Source of the DNA: Phytomonospora sp040655735
GTDB lineage: Bacteria; Actinomycetota; Actinomycetes; Mycobacteriales; Micromonosporaceae
Assembly (NCBI RefSeq): GCF_040655735.1
Contig: NZ_JBFAKK010000005.1
Span: 124,001 to 188,000 of the forward strand
Direction: 5' to 3'
DNA length: 64,000 nt
The notes under the pieces are model-generated. The model saw only the letters and a program-made list of their open reading frames with translations, was not told the DNA's origin and ran no database searches. Both the position numbers and the translations under genes were made by a program. This document shows, one piece after another, positions 49,286 to 59,046 of this stretch. The first letter of the stretch is position 1, and every line of letters begins with the position of its first letter.

Positions 49286-51187
49286 TCAGGGCGTGACGAT
49301 GTTGAAGTCCGGGTCGAAGGTGTCCATGAGCGCGGTCAGGGACGACAGGACGGTGGCGTCGCCGGTGGTCGTGAGCCCGCCGGACCGGATCAGCTTTTCG
49401 GCCGCCCCCGGCTGGAGGAGCGCGCCGATGATGGCCGGTTTCGCGCCGGCGACGGTGACCTGCGAGTCGGGGCCGGTGCCCTCGCGGGCGTTGAGGACCC
49501 CGTTGGCGACCCAGGCGTGCCAGGTCGCGCCGAGGTCGGTGAAGGTGAAGTCCAGGCGCAGGTCGGCGTCGGCCGCCTTCTCGCCGATGAGGTGCACCGC
49601 GACGAAGTCGAAGAGGATGTCGAGCGGCATCGCCTGGACGCTGTCGGGGCTGACGGAACTGAACGAGGCCGGCGCGACGCCCTCCCGCAGCTCCTTGGCC
49701 GCCGACAGGAAGATCCCGCGCCACTGAGGGCCCTCGGCCTGGTAGCCCATCTGCTCGTAGGCGTCGGCCTGCAGTTCGCGGGCCTCGGCGTTGTCGGGCT
49801 GGGCGAAGACGAGTTTGTGGACGATCTCGGCGGCCCAGCGGTAGTCGGCGCCGTCGAAGGCGCGGCGTCCCTCGTCGAGGATCCGCTCGGCGCCCACGAG
49901 GTCGACGTAGCGTCTGGCCGACTCGACCGGCGGGTGCGGATGCAGCGAGACCGGGTCGCCGTCCCACATGCCCAGTTCCTTCGTGTAGACCGCGCGCACG
50001 TCGTGGTGGACGGTGCCGTGGTAGCCGCGGTTGTACCATTTGCGGCCCAGCGACTCGGGCAGGTCGACGATCTCGGCCGCCTCCAGCGGGGTGAGGCCCT
50101 TGTTGGCCCAGCGCAGGGCCTGGTCGTGGATGTACTTGTAGGTGTCGCGCTGCGACCCGATGAACTCGGCGATCTCGGCGTTCCCCCACACCGGCCAGGT
50201 GTGCGGTCCGTAGTGGACCTCGGCGTCGTCGCCCCAGCGCTGGAGGGTCTCGTCGAGGTAGCGCGCGAAGTTGCGGGCGTCGCGGGTGCGGGCCCCGCGC
50301 AGGGTCTGGATGTTGTGCAGCGAGTGGTTGGCGTTCTCGGCGCAGGTCAGCGCCTTGAGCTGAGGAATCCAGATGTGCATCTCCTCGGGCGCCTCGGTGT
50401 CGGGCGCGTAGAGGAACTCGAACTCCAGCCCGGCCAGCTCGCGCTTGGTGCCGGTCTCGGTGATCAGGTCGGTCGGCGAGATGTAGGAGACGGTCATGCC
50501 GACCCCGCCGCCGATGGCGATCCCGCAGGTGACCATCTCCCGCTCGCCGAGGCCCAGGCGGTTGCCGAAGGCGTACCCGGCCCGGCGCGACATCGCGTTG
50601 CCGGCCACGACGTTCTCGCCGATGGCGTACTTGTCGAACCGGTGGCCCGGCGCGATGATGGGGACCTTGCCCGAGGCGACGTCCTCGACGTCGACGACGC
50701 CCTTGACACCGCCGTAGTGGTCGATGTGGGTGTGGGTGTAGATCACCGCCGCGACCGGCTTGTCGGTGACGTGCTCGCGGATCAGGTCCATGCCCTGGCG
50801 GGCGTTCTCCACACCGGTCGTGCAGTCGATGACGACCACGCCCGTCTCGCCCTCGACGACCGTGAGGTTGCCGATGTCGTTGTTGCGGACCTGGTAGAGG
50901 CCGTCGGTGACCTTGAACAGCCCGCCCTTGGTGATCACCTGCGACTGGCGCCACAGGCTCGGGTTCACGGAGTCCGGCGCGGGGGTGTCGTCGCCGATGA
51001 AGTCGTAGTCGCCGAGGTCGAACAGCACCTTCCCGTCGGGGTCGGTGACCTTCCCGTCCGGCAAGGGCGCGATCAGGCCGCGCTCGGCGTCGTCGAAGTC
51101 CCGGCGGTCGTCCATGTCGTACCTGGACACCGCGGCGCGGTTGGCCTCCACCGTGGCCTCGGTCGGATCTTTCGGTGCGTGCGACAT
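49286..51187 (-). CDS. Alkylsulfatase, metallo-beta-lactamase fold (SdsA1/BDS1 type)
   Basis: 633 residues from ATG 51187. The zinc motif THTHIDHYGG (H152, H154, D156, H157) opens the metallo-beta-lactamase domain; ITKGGLFKVTDGLYQVRNND before it and WGNAEIAEFIGSQRDTYKYI after it are the family's conserved blocks. A dimerisation region and a C-terminal SCP2-like domain (DILFDFVAVHLIGEKAADAD) complete the type III sulfatase layout. It hydrolyses linear or secondary alkyl sulfates such as dodecyl sulfate to alcohol and sulfate. No signal peptide is seen. Length is typical of the family. Confidence 0.93.
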   Translation of the reverse strand: MSHAPKDPTEATVEANRAAVSRYDMDDRRDFDDAERGLIAPLPDGKVTDPDGKVLFDLGDYDFIGDDTPAPDSVNPSLWRQSQVITKGGLFKVTDGLYQVRNNDIGNLTVVEGETGVVVIDCTTGVENARQGMDLIREHVTDKPVAAVIYTHTHIDHYGGVKGVVDVEDVASGKVPIIAPGHRFDKYAIGENVVAGNAMSRRAGYAFGNRLGLGEREMVTCGIAIGGGVGMTVSYISPTDLITETGTKRELAGLEFEFLYAPDTEAPEEMHIWIPQLKALTCAENANHSLHNIQTLRGARTRDARNFARYLDETLQRWGDDAEVHYGPHTWPVWGNAEIAEFIGSQRDTYKYIHDQALRWANKGLTPLEAAEIVDLPESLGRKWYNRGYHGTVHHDVRAVYTKELGMWDGDPVSLHPHPPVESARRYVDLVGAERILDEGRRAFDGADYRWAAEIVHKLVFAQPDNAEARELQADAYEQMGYQAEGPQWRGIFLSAAKELREGVAPASFSSVSPDSVQAMPLDILFDFVAVHLIGEKAADADLRLDFTFTDLGATWHAWVANGVLNAREGTGPDSQVTVAGAKPAIIGALLQPGAAEKLIRSGGLTTTGDATVLSSLTALMDTFDPDFNIVTP

Positions 51188-51309
51188 CCCCACATCCCCC
51201 CGGATGAACAGCCGGAACACACGTCCTCGACGGTCCGGTCATGGTCCCACGCCGCAGCCGCGCGTCGTGCGGATTCGCGGCCCGGCGGCACGATGGCAAG
51301 ATCGTCGAG

Positions 51310-52872
51310 ATGAGGACCGACGCCCCCGTTTCGCAGTCCCCGCCGGGCATCGACGCCGACGTGGTCGTCGTCGGGGCCGGGCCGACCGGCCTCATGCTGG
51401 CCGACGAACTGATCCTCGGCGGGGTCCGGCCGGTGGTCCTGGAACGCAAGCGGCAACGCCGGAACGTCCCCAAGGCGGGCGGGCTCGGCGGTCAGATCCT
51501 GGACCTGCTGCGCTACCGGGGCCTGCTGGAACGCTTCGAGGCGGCCTGCACCGCCCCGCCCCCGGCTCCGCGCTTCCCCTTCGGCGGCGTGCACCTGGAC
51601 TTCACCGGGCTCGCCGAGACCCCCATGCACGCCCTGCACCTGCCGCAGCAGCGGCTGGAGGGCGTGCTCGACGAGCTAGCCGGGGAGAACGGCGTCGAGG
51701 TCCGGCGCGGACACGAGGCGGTCGCCGTCGGCCAGGACGACGCCGGAGTGACCGTCGAGGTGCTCGGCCCGGACGGTCCGTACACGATGAGCGCCCGGTA
51801 TCTCGTGGGCTGCGACGGTGGGCGCAGCCGGATCCGCGAGCTGGCCGGGATCGCGTTTCCGGGCGTGTCCTATCCCGAGGTCAACCGCCTCGCCCAGGTC
51901 ACCCTTTCCGACCCGGTGACCGTCCGCGACGATGGCGGTCTCGACGTCCCCGGCTTCGGGACGATCGCGTTCGGCTTCACCCGCACCGAGGGCGGACTGT
52001 TCGGCATGAGCGCGTCGCCGGACTCCGCGGTCGTATCGCTGTACACGGTCGAGGAGGAGAGCACCGAGTACGACGATGACGTCCCGCTGACCGTGACCGA
52101 GCTTCAGGACAGCGTCGCACGCGTGCTCGGGGTGCGACTGGCCGTCGGGGAGGCGCATCGGCTGTCGCGGTTCACCTTCAAGGCCAGGCAGGCCGAGCGC
52201 TACCGCCTGGGCCGGATCATGGTGGCCGGCGACGCCGCGCACCTGTTCCCCGCCACCGGTGTGGCCATCAACGCGGGCATGCTCGACGCGGTCAACCTGG
52301 CCTGGAAGCTGGCCGCCGACCTCGCCGGGGGAGCGCCCGGCGGGCTGCTGGACAGCTACCACGACGAGCGCCACCTCGCCGGCGCGCGGACCATGCTGCA
52401 CACGAGCGCGCAGGTGGCGCTGCGCCGCGGGCACGACCCCGCCGCCGAGGCGCTCCGGGAGCTGTTCCAGGAGCTGCTGGTCGACGAGCAGGCACTGCTG
52501 CGGATGGGCGGACTCCTTTCGGGCGCCGACATCCGCTACCCGATGCCCGGTTCGCCGCACGCGCTCGCCGGCTACTTCGCGCCCGACCTCGTCCTGCGCA
52601 CCGAACGGGGCACCACGAGCGTCGCGGAACTCATGCGCGCCGCCCGGCCGGTGTTCCTCGACCTCGCCGAGCGCGCCGATCTCCGCGAGACCGTGCGGGA
52701 GTGGGGCGACCGCGTCGAGGTAGTGGTCGCCGAGTCCGGTCACGCGCCCGCCGACGCGCTGCTCATCCGCCCGGACGCCAACGTCGCCTGGGCCGCGGGC
52801 ACCGGAGAGCCCGCCGGCACCGCCGGGCCGGCACTGCGGGAGGCGCTGGACCACTGGGTCGGCGGCCGCTGA
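51310..52872 (+). CDS. FAD-dependent aromatic-type monooxygenase
   Basis: 520 residues from ATG 51310. FAD motif DVVVVGAGPTGLMLADELI, the DG motif LVGCDGGRSRIRELAG and the GD motif IMVAGDAAHLFPATGVAINAG define the class A flavin hydroxylases. The C-terminal thioredoxin-like domain (about 400-520) ends WAAGTGEPAGTAGPALREAL, as in polyketide hydroxylases such as PgaE/RdmE. It uses NADPH and O2 to hydroxylate an aromatic or polyketide ring; the lack of nearby polyketide genes suggests degradation, detoxification or antibiotic inactivation. Confidence 0.92.
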   Translation: MRTDAPVSQSPPGIDADVVVVGAGPTGLMLADELILGGVRPVVLERKRQRRNVPKAGGLGGQILDLLRYRGLLERFEAACTAPPPAPRFPFGGVHLDFTGLAETPMHALHLPQQRLEGVLDELAGENGVEVRRGHEAVAVGQDDAGVTVEVLGPDGPYTMSARYLVGCDGGRSRIRELAGIAFPGVSYPEVNRLAQVTLSDPVTVRDDGGLDVPGFGTIAFGFTRTEGGLFGMSASPDSAVVSLYTVEEESTEYDDDVPLTVTELQDSVARVLGVRLAVGEAHRLSRFTFKARQAERYRLGRIMVAGDAAHLFPATGVAINAGMLDAVNLAWKLAADLAGGAPGGLLDSYHDERHLAGARTMLHTSAQVALRRGHDPAAEALRELFQELLVDEQALLRMGGLLSGADIRYPMPGSPHALAGYFAPDLVLRTERGTTSVAELMRAARPVFLDLAERADLRETVREWGDRVEVVVAESGHAPADALLIRPDANVAWAAGTGEPAGTAGPALREALDHWVGGR

Positions 52873-52938
52873 CGGGCTGGACGAACGGCCCGGCCCGTCG
52901 TCCGTCCACTTCGGTCTGGCGCGGCCTAGGGTTGAACC

Positions 52939-54021
52939 ATGTTCGTGACCGTGCAGATACCGGTCGTCGACCTGCGCCCGCTCATCGCCGCCCCGACCGG
53001 CCGGGACGAGCTGCCCGTGTGGCCGAGGCCCGACCGGGCGTACTCGCGCTGGTCGGCCGACCACTACCGCAGCAACTACGTGCGCGGTCTCGGCCCGGTG
53101 CGGCCGCGTCTTAGAGGCGGCGCGGCGCCGTGGCTGAGCGAGTCGGTCTACATCGACGTGTCGCGCAACGTGCGGATGGAGCGCTCGCACGTCGGGCCGA
53201 GCGGGGCGCACTGGGCGGAGTGGACGACCATGCGGCCGGTGTACCGCAACTTCTACACCGACGGCGTGGTCGGGCGCTTCGAGGCGTGCCTGAAGATCAG
53301 CGGGTTCGGGGCGCCGGTGTCGCGGGAGCTGCTCGAAGAGGCCGCGACCTCGGCGCCGGTGTGGCTGCGCGGCCTATCGCAGCGACGTCGGCCGCTCGCG
53401 CAGTTCGGTCCGGTGCTCACCCGGCATCTGTTGCGCTGCACGACCGCCGGCGAGGGGCCCGACCCGCAGTCCTGGTGGCTCCAGGCCGCCACACCGGGGG
53501 TGATCACCGAGGCCCCGCTTGAGGATCCCCGGGCGGGTGGGCATCTCGCGCAGGACTGGGTGCTGCGGGGTGGGGTGCGGATGTCGAGCTGGGCCATCAC
53601 GCAGGACGCCGACGGCGACGCCGATGCCGCCCGTCGGCTGCGCATCCACGTCTCGCGCCTGCACGCCGACTTCATGGCGGCCGAGATCGTCGCGGGCCTG
53701 TGCCAGGGCGGACGGCTCGACCCCGACCATCCGCCGGTGCGGCGCTACCTCGCCAGGACGATCGACCTGCTGCTGCGGCCCGCGCGGCACGGCTACTCGC
53801 AGGCGGATCTGCTGGTGAAGGTGCTCAGCGGGAACACCGAGGCCGCCTACGCCGGTACCTTCGCGGCCTTGAAACGGCTCGACTCGCTCACCGAGCGGTC
53901 CGAGCGCATCGGCGAACTGCTCGACGGCGTCAAGCCCACCAGACGCGGCGGGATCGTGCTGCGGGTGAAGGAACTGGTCATGGCCAAGGGGGAGAGGACC
54001 GTCGAGCCGCCGCGCGGCTGA
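52939..54021 (+). CDS. Uncharacterised protein
   Basis: 360 residues from ATG 52939. Rich in Arg, Trp and His, with stretches WSADHYRSNYVRGLG, WAEWTTMRPVYRNFYTDG, CLKISGFGAPVSRELLEEA and LHADFMAAEIVAGLCQGG, and a basic tail VLRVKELVMAKGERTVE. No signal peptide or membrane helix. The C-terminal half (YLARTIDLLLRPARHGYSQA) is helical. I recognise no family; similar orphan proteins seem specific to actinomycetes. It lies 66 bases after the monooxygenase gene. Confidence 0.8.
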   Translation: MFVTVQIPVVDLRPLIAAPTGRDELPVWPRPDRAYSRWSADHYRSNYVRGLGPVRPRLRGGAAPWLSESVYIDVSRNVRMERSHVGPSGAHWAEWTTMRPVYRNFYTDGVVGRFEACLKISGFGAPVSRELLEEAATSAPVWLRGLSQRRRPLAQFGPVLTRHLLRCTTAGEGPDPQSWWLQAATPGVITEAPLEDPRAGGHLAQDWVLRGGVRMSSWAITQDADGDADAARRLRIHVSRLHADFMAAEIVAGLCQGGRLDPDHPPVRRYLARTIDLLLRPARHGYSQADLLVKVLSGNTEAAYAGTFAALKRLDSLTERSERIGELLDGVKPTRRGGIVLRVKELVMAKGERTVEPPRG

Positions 54022-54464
54022 GGTCGCGGCGGTCACCGCCCTGCGCGCCGCTTGCGGCCTTTTCGTCGAAGGCCCCTGGGCGACAAGGCGGTGACCAGGT
54101 CCCGCAACGCTCGCGATGCGGGATGGCCATGTCGGCTCGGCGTGAGCGCGTGGGCCTTGACCCGAAGCGCGGGGAGCACCTACACATGGACTACTGCCCA
54201 GGCCCGCCTCAGCGACCGTGGCCCCGAGGCGGACCTCCCCAATGGGGATGGTCGTTCCCCTGGCTGACCAGGGGAACTGGTACAAGGGTACGTCGGTTCT
54301 GGGTGGGGGAGACTCGTGGCCATGGACGTGGTGATCGGGTGCCGGCTCACCGGTGACGAGGACGGTGCGGACTGCGACGTCGCGCCGGAGGTGCCGGGGC
54401 TGTCCGGATGTCGGTGGGGGCGGCTAGGTTTCGCCCGCCCGCTGCCCGACACGAAGGAACGACG
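54022..54464. other. Intergenic region before DUF4241 gene
   Basis: About 440 bases. Two short plus-strand frames exist: ATG 54186 (57 codons, Pro/Trp/Arg-rich, with GGGGAG nine bases upstream) and ATG 54322 (51 codons, overlapping the next start). Neither has convincing composition. An inverted GGTCACCGCC/GGCGGTGACC pair occurs at about 54030-54110 with an intervening segment of over 50 bases. Confidence 0.4.
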
Positions 54465-55664
54465 ATGGACGTGACGCTGCGCTACTGCGACGGCCTCGAC
54501 TGGCACGACGCGACGCCCGTGGGATGGCTGACCGAGGAGGACGCCGCCGCCGCCGACTGGGAGGGGCGCCCCTACAGCGTCGTGGCCAGCCGCGGTGATC
54601 TTCCGGTGGCGGTGCTCGACATCGCCTGGCAGCACTACTATCTCGCGGTGTCGCTCGCCGACGAGCTCGGCCGCCGGGTGTCGCGGACCGTGTACCGCCG
54701 CCTTCGCGGCGAGGAGATGTTCCCCGTCGCCGACACCGACTGGCGCTTCGAGCCTGACCAGTCGCAGGGCGACCCCGATGTCTGGGTCGAGTCCCTCATC
54801 CGGCGCATCGACGGACGGACGCGCAGGGAGACCCGCAGGCGCGGGCGCAGAGGCGGGAGCGGCGTCTCGGCCGGGCGTGCGGACGTGTCGGGCCTGTGGC
54901 GGGAACTGCCCGAGTTCGGTGAGTGGTCGGGGCTGCTCGGCTTCGCCGTCGAGGAGGTTCCGGTCGTCGAGCCCGCCGACGGTTCGCGGACCCTCGGCGA
55001 GGAGTTCCGCCCGTGGCGGCCGCCGTCGCCGCTCGCCGCGCCTTACCTGAACGCGCTGATGTCGCCGGGGGCGACCGTCACCTGGATGGACGAGGCCCGC
55101 CCGGTGCGGTGGGAACCGGTCGGGGAGCTGGACATGCCCAGCGGGCGCCTTGTCGCGTGCGATCCGGGTTTCTGCGAGTTCGAGCAGAAGGCGTTCACCG
55201 TCCAGGTCGCGCCGGGCCGCTACCCGGTGGTGTTCGCCGAGGTCGAGGACACCGACGGACCGCGGTATTCGCCCCAAGGCGCGGTGCTCCTGCGGATCAC
55301 CGACGAGCCGGTCACCTCCTGGGAGATGGCGCTCACCGAAGGCCAGGACGTGCGCACGCTCACCGACGGCTCCTTCTTCGGCTTCGGCGTCGACTCGGGC
55401 ACCGCCTGCTTCGTCGACGCCGCGAACCTGCCGGTCTTCGCCGCGCTCGCCGAGGAGGACGACGACCTCACCTCCGCCCTCTTCCCCGGCAACCGGCTCA
55501 CCGTGCCGGGTTCCGACGCCAACCTCATCGGCTGGTCCTGCTACTTCGGTGACGGCGCCTATCCCACCTGGATCGGCCGCGACGCCGGCGGTGCCGTCGT
55601 CTGCTTCGCCGCCGACATGCTCACCCTCCAGCAGCGTCGGAGCCGGGACGACGGCGAGGACTGA
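54465..55664 (+). CDS. DUF4241-domain protein
   Basis: 399 residues from ATG 54465, with AAGGA upstream. The C-terminal half is DUF4241: MPSGRLVACDPGF, FTVQVAPGRYPVVFAEVED, TDGSFFGFGVDSGTACFVDA, and PTWIGRDAGGAVVCFAADML. The N-terminal about 130 residues (DWHDATPVGWLTEEDAAAAD) form a separate domain, and a basic linker RRETRRRGRRGG joins them. DUF4241 is common as a putative immunity or regulatory protein in actinomycetes; its action is not known. Single gene. Confidence 0.85.
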   Translation: MDVTLRYCDGLDWHDATPVGWLTEEDAAAADWEGRPYSVVASRGDLPVAVLDIAWQHYYLAVSLADELGRRVSRTVYRRLRGEEMFPVADTDWRFEPDQSQGDPDVWVESLIRRIDGRTRRETRRRGRRGGSGVSAGRADVSGLWRELPEFGEWSGLLGFAVEEVPVVEPADGSRTLGEEFRPWRPPSPLAAPYLNALMSPGATVTWMDEARPVRWEPVGELDMPSGRLVACDPGFCEFEQKAFTVQVAPGRYPVVFAEVEDTDGPRYSPQGAVLLRITDEPVTSWEMALTEGQDVRTLTDGSFFGFGVDSGTACFVDAANLPVFAALAEEDDDLTSALFPGNRLTVPGSDANLIGWSCYFGDGAYPTWIGRDAGGAVVCFAADMLTLQQRRSRDDGED

Positions 55665-55684
55665 CCACCCCGCGCACTCCGGCC

Positions 55685-55834
55685 TTTGTCTCCGGGCGAA
55701 ACGACCTCATCGGATATCGTGTGCCCAAAAGCGCTCCTGCCGGGCCCTTCAACCTCCCCATGCGCCTCTACGCGACCACCGAGTACCTCGACGGCACCTG
55801 GCGCATCCCGCCGGTCGAGAAGGCCCGCCCATGA
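55685..55834 (+). pseudogene. C-terminal remnant of a DUF1254/DUF1214 protein
   Basis: The frame ending at TGA 55832-55834 reads APAGPFNLPMRLYATTEYLD, then GTWRIPPVEKARP. This matches the end of DUF1214 domains, where F-N/S-L-x-x-R-L-Y ... DGTWxPPxVEKV is conserved. No start codon and no upstream domain exist; the frame disappears into the DUF4241 gene. It is the last about 45 residues of a lost gene, deleted when the neighbouring DUF4241 gene arrived or rearranged. Confidence 0.6.
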
Positions 55835-55908
55835 CAACGCCGGGCGTCGGCTGATACCTCCGCCTCACCAGCCCGTGGGCCCGTCTCCCGGCGTGGCAAA
55901 ATCGGCGA

Positions 55909-58900
55909 ATGCAGATCGGGATGCTAGGACCGTTCGAGGTTCGCACGGACGACGGCGCGTCCGCCGACGTGCCGGGCGCCCGGCTGCGCGGGTTGCTGAT
56001 CGCCCTCGCGCTCAACACCGGACACGTGGTCTCCAAGGCCGCGCTCGTCGACTGGATCTGGGGCGAGCACCCGCCTTCCGACGCGACGAACGCGCTCCAG
56101 CGGCTGGTCTCCCGGCTGCGGAAGGTGCTGCCGGAGGGCTCCATCGAGGGCCACACCGACGGTTACCGGCTGACGGTCGCACCCGACGACGTCGACGCCG
56201 TCCGCTTCGAGCGGCTCGTCGGCCAGGTCCGCGACGACGACGACTCGCAGCGCGCGCGTCGCTTGCGTGAGGCCGTCCGGTTGTGGCGCGGCGCGGCCAT
56301 GCAGGACGTCGGGCTGGTCGACAGCGGCTCCTTCGACGCGGCGGTCACCCGGCTGGAACGGTTGCGGCTGACGGCCATGGAAGATCGCTTCGACGCCGAG
56401 ATCGGCCTGGGCAACGGCGCGGAACTCGTCTCGGAGCTCACCGACCTCGTCGCCGCCCACCCGGTGCGCGAACGCCTCGCCGCCGCGCTGATGCGCGCCC
56501 TGATCGCCGGCGGTCGCGACTCCGAGGCGCTGCTGGTCTACCAGCGCACGAGCGAGGCCCTCGCCGACGCGCTCGGCGTCGACCCCTCGCCGGAGCTGTC
56601 GTCGCTGCACGTCGCTCTCCTTCGGGGCGAGGTCGGGCGCCGCGACGAGGACCGCAGGACGAACCTGCGCGCGGAGCTGACCAGCTACATCGGCAAGGAC
56701 GCCGACGTCGCCGCCGTCGCCCGCCTCGTCGCCGAGTCGCGCCTGACCAGCCTCATCGGCCCGGGCGGGTCGGGTAAGACCCGGCTGGCCACGGAGACCG
56801 CGCGCACCATCGTCGGCGAGTTCCCCGACGGCGCCTGGCTGGTCGAACTCGCCGCGATCGGCACCGACGGCGACGTGGCCCAGGCGACTCTGGCCGGCCT
56901 CGGCCTGCGCGACGCGCTGCTCACCGAGGCCTCGAACGTCGAGCCCGTCGAGCGGCTCATCGCGGCCATCCGCGACCGCGAGGTGCTCCTGATCCTCGAC
57001 AACTGCGAGCACGTCATCGAAGCCGCCGCGGCCCTCGCCCACCGCCTGCTCGGCGAGTGCCCGCGGCTGCGGATCCTGGTGACCAGCCGCGAACCGCTCG
57101 GCATCACCGGCGAGGAGCTGTGGCCGGTCGAGCCGCTGACCCTGCCAGCCCCCGACGCCGGTCTCGCCGAGATCGCCGAGGCGCCGGCCGTGCGGCTGTT
57201 GAGCGAGCGGGCGGGCGCGGTGCGCAAGGACTTCGCCGCCGGTGCCGGGACGCTGCCGACGATGCTGCGGATCTGCCGGGCGCTGGACGGCATGCCGCTG
57301 GCGATCGAGCTGGCCGCCGCGCGGCTGCGGACGATGTCCATCGAGCAGCTCGCCGACCGCCTCGACGACCGTTTCCGCCTGCTGACCGGGGGGAGCCGGA
57401 CGGCGCTGCCACGGCATCGGACGCTGCGCGCGATGGTCGACTGGAGCTGGGAGCTGCTGTCGGAGGCCGAGCGGACGGTCCTGTGCAGGTTGTCGGTGTT
57501 CTCGGGCGGGGCGAGCATGGAGGCGGCCGAGCGGGTCTGCGCCGGCGCGGCCGTCGAGCCCGAGGACGTCCTGGAGCTGCTGACCGCGCTGGCGGAGAAG
57601 TCGCTGGTGGTCGTCCAGGGCGACGGTGCCGCGCGCTACCGGATGCTCGGCACGATCAAGGAGTACGCCCAGCAGCGTCTCGCCGAGGCGGGGGAGTCGG
57701 ATCGGGCGCGGCAGGCGCATCTGGCCCACTTCACGGAGCTGGCCGAGACCGCCGACCCGCATCTTCGCCGTGCCGAGCAGCTCGAATGGCTCGCGCTGCT
57801 CGGCGCCGAGCACGACAACATCAGCGCGGCCATGCGCGGTGCGCTCGCGGCGGGCGAGGCGGAGTCCGCGATGCGGCTGGCGGGTGGTGCCGGGTGGTAC
57901 TGGTGGCTCAGCGGTAACAAGACCGAGGGCTTCGAGCTGGTCTCGGCGGCCGCCGACATGCCGGGTGAGGCCTCCTCCGAGGTGCGGGCCCTGGTGTACG
58001 GGCTCGTCGCGATGTTCCGCAGTTCCGGGCGGGGTGACGAACGCTCCGCGGCGGAGTGGATCCGGGAGACGGGCCGGCTGCGCGAAAGCAGTCGTTCACC
58101 GCATCCGCTGCTGGCGCTGATCGTGCCGTTGGAGCGGATCCTGGAGGATCCGTTGGGCTTCCTGTCGGCGTGGGAGCCGCTGCTGGAGAACCCCGACCCC
58201 TGGGTGCGGGCGCTGGCCAGGCTGCACCTGGGAAAGATGCGGGCCATGGTCGGGCACGGCGGCAGGGACGCCGACGCCTACCTGGAGATGGCGCTGGCGG
58301 AGTTCCGGGTGCTCGGCGAGCGTTTCGGGGTCTACTTCGCACTGACCGAGCTGGCCGACCGCATCGCGGTGCGCGGTGAGTTCGCCGGTTCCTGTGAGCA
58401 CCTGGAGCAGGCGATCGAGGTGGTCACCGAGGTCGGTTCCGTCGAGGACATCATCCGGATGCGGGCGCGGCAGTCCCAGCTGTACTGGCTGATGGGGCGT
58501 GCGGAGGAATGCGCGGCGGCGATGGCCGAGGCGGAACGCTATGCCGGCAAGGTCACCTGGCTCGACGCGAAGGTGGAGCTGGCCCTGTCGAAGGCGGAGC
58601 TGGCCCGCTGGCGCGGTGAGGCCGAGGAGGCCCGCCGGCAGCTGGAGGCCGCGATGACCTTGCTGGGCGACACCGCGAAACGGGCCGACATGCGCGCGCT
58701 GACCCATGACCTGCTGGGCTACTTCGCCACCGACCTCGCCGAAGCCCGCGACCACCTCGCCGCGGCCTACGAGGCCGCGGCCGAGGCGGGGCACGCGCCG
58801 ATGCTGGCGCAGACGTTCATCGGGCTCGCCGACCTCGCGCTGCGCCAGGACGAGCCCCGACAGGCCGCGAGGCTCCTCGCGGCGAGCACCCGTGTGCGCG

Positions 58901-59046
58901 GGCTGCGCGACCGCGCCCAGCCGGACATGGACCGCATCGAGCGGGAAGCGCGAAACCGCCTCGGCGACGCGGGGTACGCCGAGGCGGTTCGGGAGGGCAC
59001 CGAGGCGATCGGCGCGGAGTTGGCCGCCGTCACGCTCGCTTCTTGA
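55909..59046 (+). CDS. BTAD/NB-ARC/TPR transcriptional regulator (AfsR-like)
   Basis: 1045 residues. N-terminal OmpR-type winged helix (MQIGMLGPFEV...VSKAALVDWIWG, 1-90), BTAD helical domain (95-240, ending DPSPELSSLHVALL), an NB-ARC-type STAND ATPase with P-loop LIGPGGSGKTRLA and Walker B VLLILDNCEHVIEA, a winged helix (SWELLSEAERTVLCRLSVFSG), and a TPR-like C-terminus. Such proteins activate genes after ATP-dependent, signal-controlled oligomerisation. ATG 55909. It overlaps the end of the convergent DrrB-type gene by 17 bases and is the likely regulator of nearby export or secondary metabolism genes. Confidence 0.9.
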   Translation: MQIGMLGPFEVRTDDGASADVPGARLRGLLIALALNTGHVVSKAALVDWIWGEHPPSDATNALQRLVSRLRKVLPEGSIEGHTDGYRLTVAPDDVDAVRFERLVGQVRDDDDSQRARRLREAVRLWRGAAMQDVGLVDSGSFDAAVTRLERLRLTAMEDRFDAEIGLGNGAELVSELTDLVAAHPVRERLAAALMRALIAGGRDSEALLVYQRTSEALADALGVDPSPELSSLHVALLRGEVGRRDEDRRTNLRAELTSYIGKDADVAAVARLVAESRLTSLIGPGGSGKTRLATETARTIVGEFPDGAWLVELAAIGTDGDVAQATLAGLGLRDALLTEASNVEPVERLIAAIRDREVLLILDNCEHVIEAAAALAHRLLGECPRLRILVTSREPLGITGEELWPVEPLTLPAPDAGLAEIAEAPAVRLLSERAGAVRKDFAAGAGTLPTMLRICRALDGMPLAIELAAARLRTMSIEQLADRLDDRFRLLTGGSRTALPRHRTLRAMVDWSWELLSEAERTVLCRLSVFSGGASMEAAERVCAGAAVEPEDVLELLTALAEKSLVVVQGDGAARYRMLGTIKEYAQQRLAEAGESDRARQAHLAHFTELAETADPHLRRAEQLEWLALLGAEHDNISAAMRGALAAGEAESAMRLAGGAGWYWWLSGNKTEGFELVSAAADMPGEASSEVRALVYGLVAMFRSSGRGDERSAAEWIRETGRLRESSRSPHPLLALIVPLERILEDPLGFLSAWEPLLENPDPWVRALARLHLGKMRAMVGHGGRDADAYLEMALAEFRVLGERFGVYFALTELADRIAVRGEFAGSCEHLEQAIEVVTEVGSVEDIIRMRARQSQLYWLMGRAEECAAAMAEAERYAGKVTWLDAKVELALSKAELARWRGEAEEARRQLEAAMTLLGDTAKRADMRALTHDLLGYFATDLAEARDHLAAAYEAAAEAGHAPMLAQTFIGLADLALRQDEPRQAARLLAASTRVRGLRDRAQPDMDRIEREARNRLGDAGYAEAVREGTEAIGAELAAVTLAS

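Noticed and set aside
48488..51313. 941-codon plus-strand frame
   Set aside because: Only the first part (48605-about 49231) is protein-like; the rest is antisense to the clear alkylsulfatase gene.
54186..54474. Two short frames before the DUF4241 gene
   Set aside because: Pro/Trp/Arg- or Gly-rich products, without matching composition; noted only as part of the intergenic region.
55924..57813. 629-codon minus-strand frame
   Set aside because: Antisense to the BTAD/NB-ARC regulator, whose motifs are clear.
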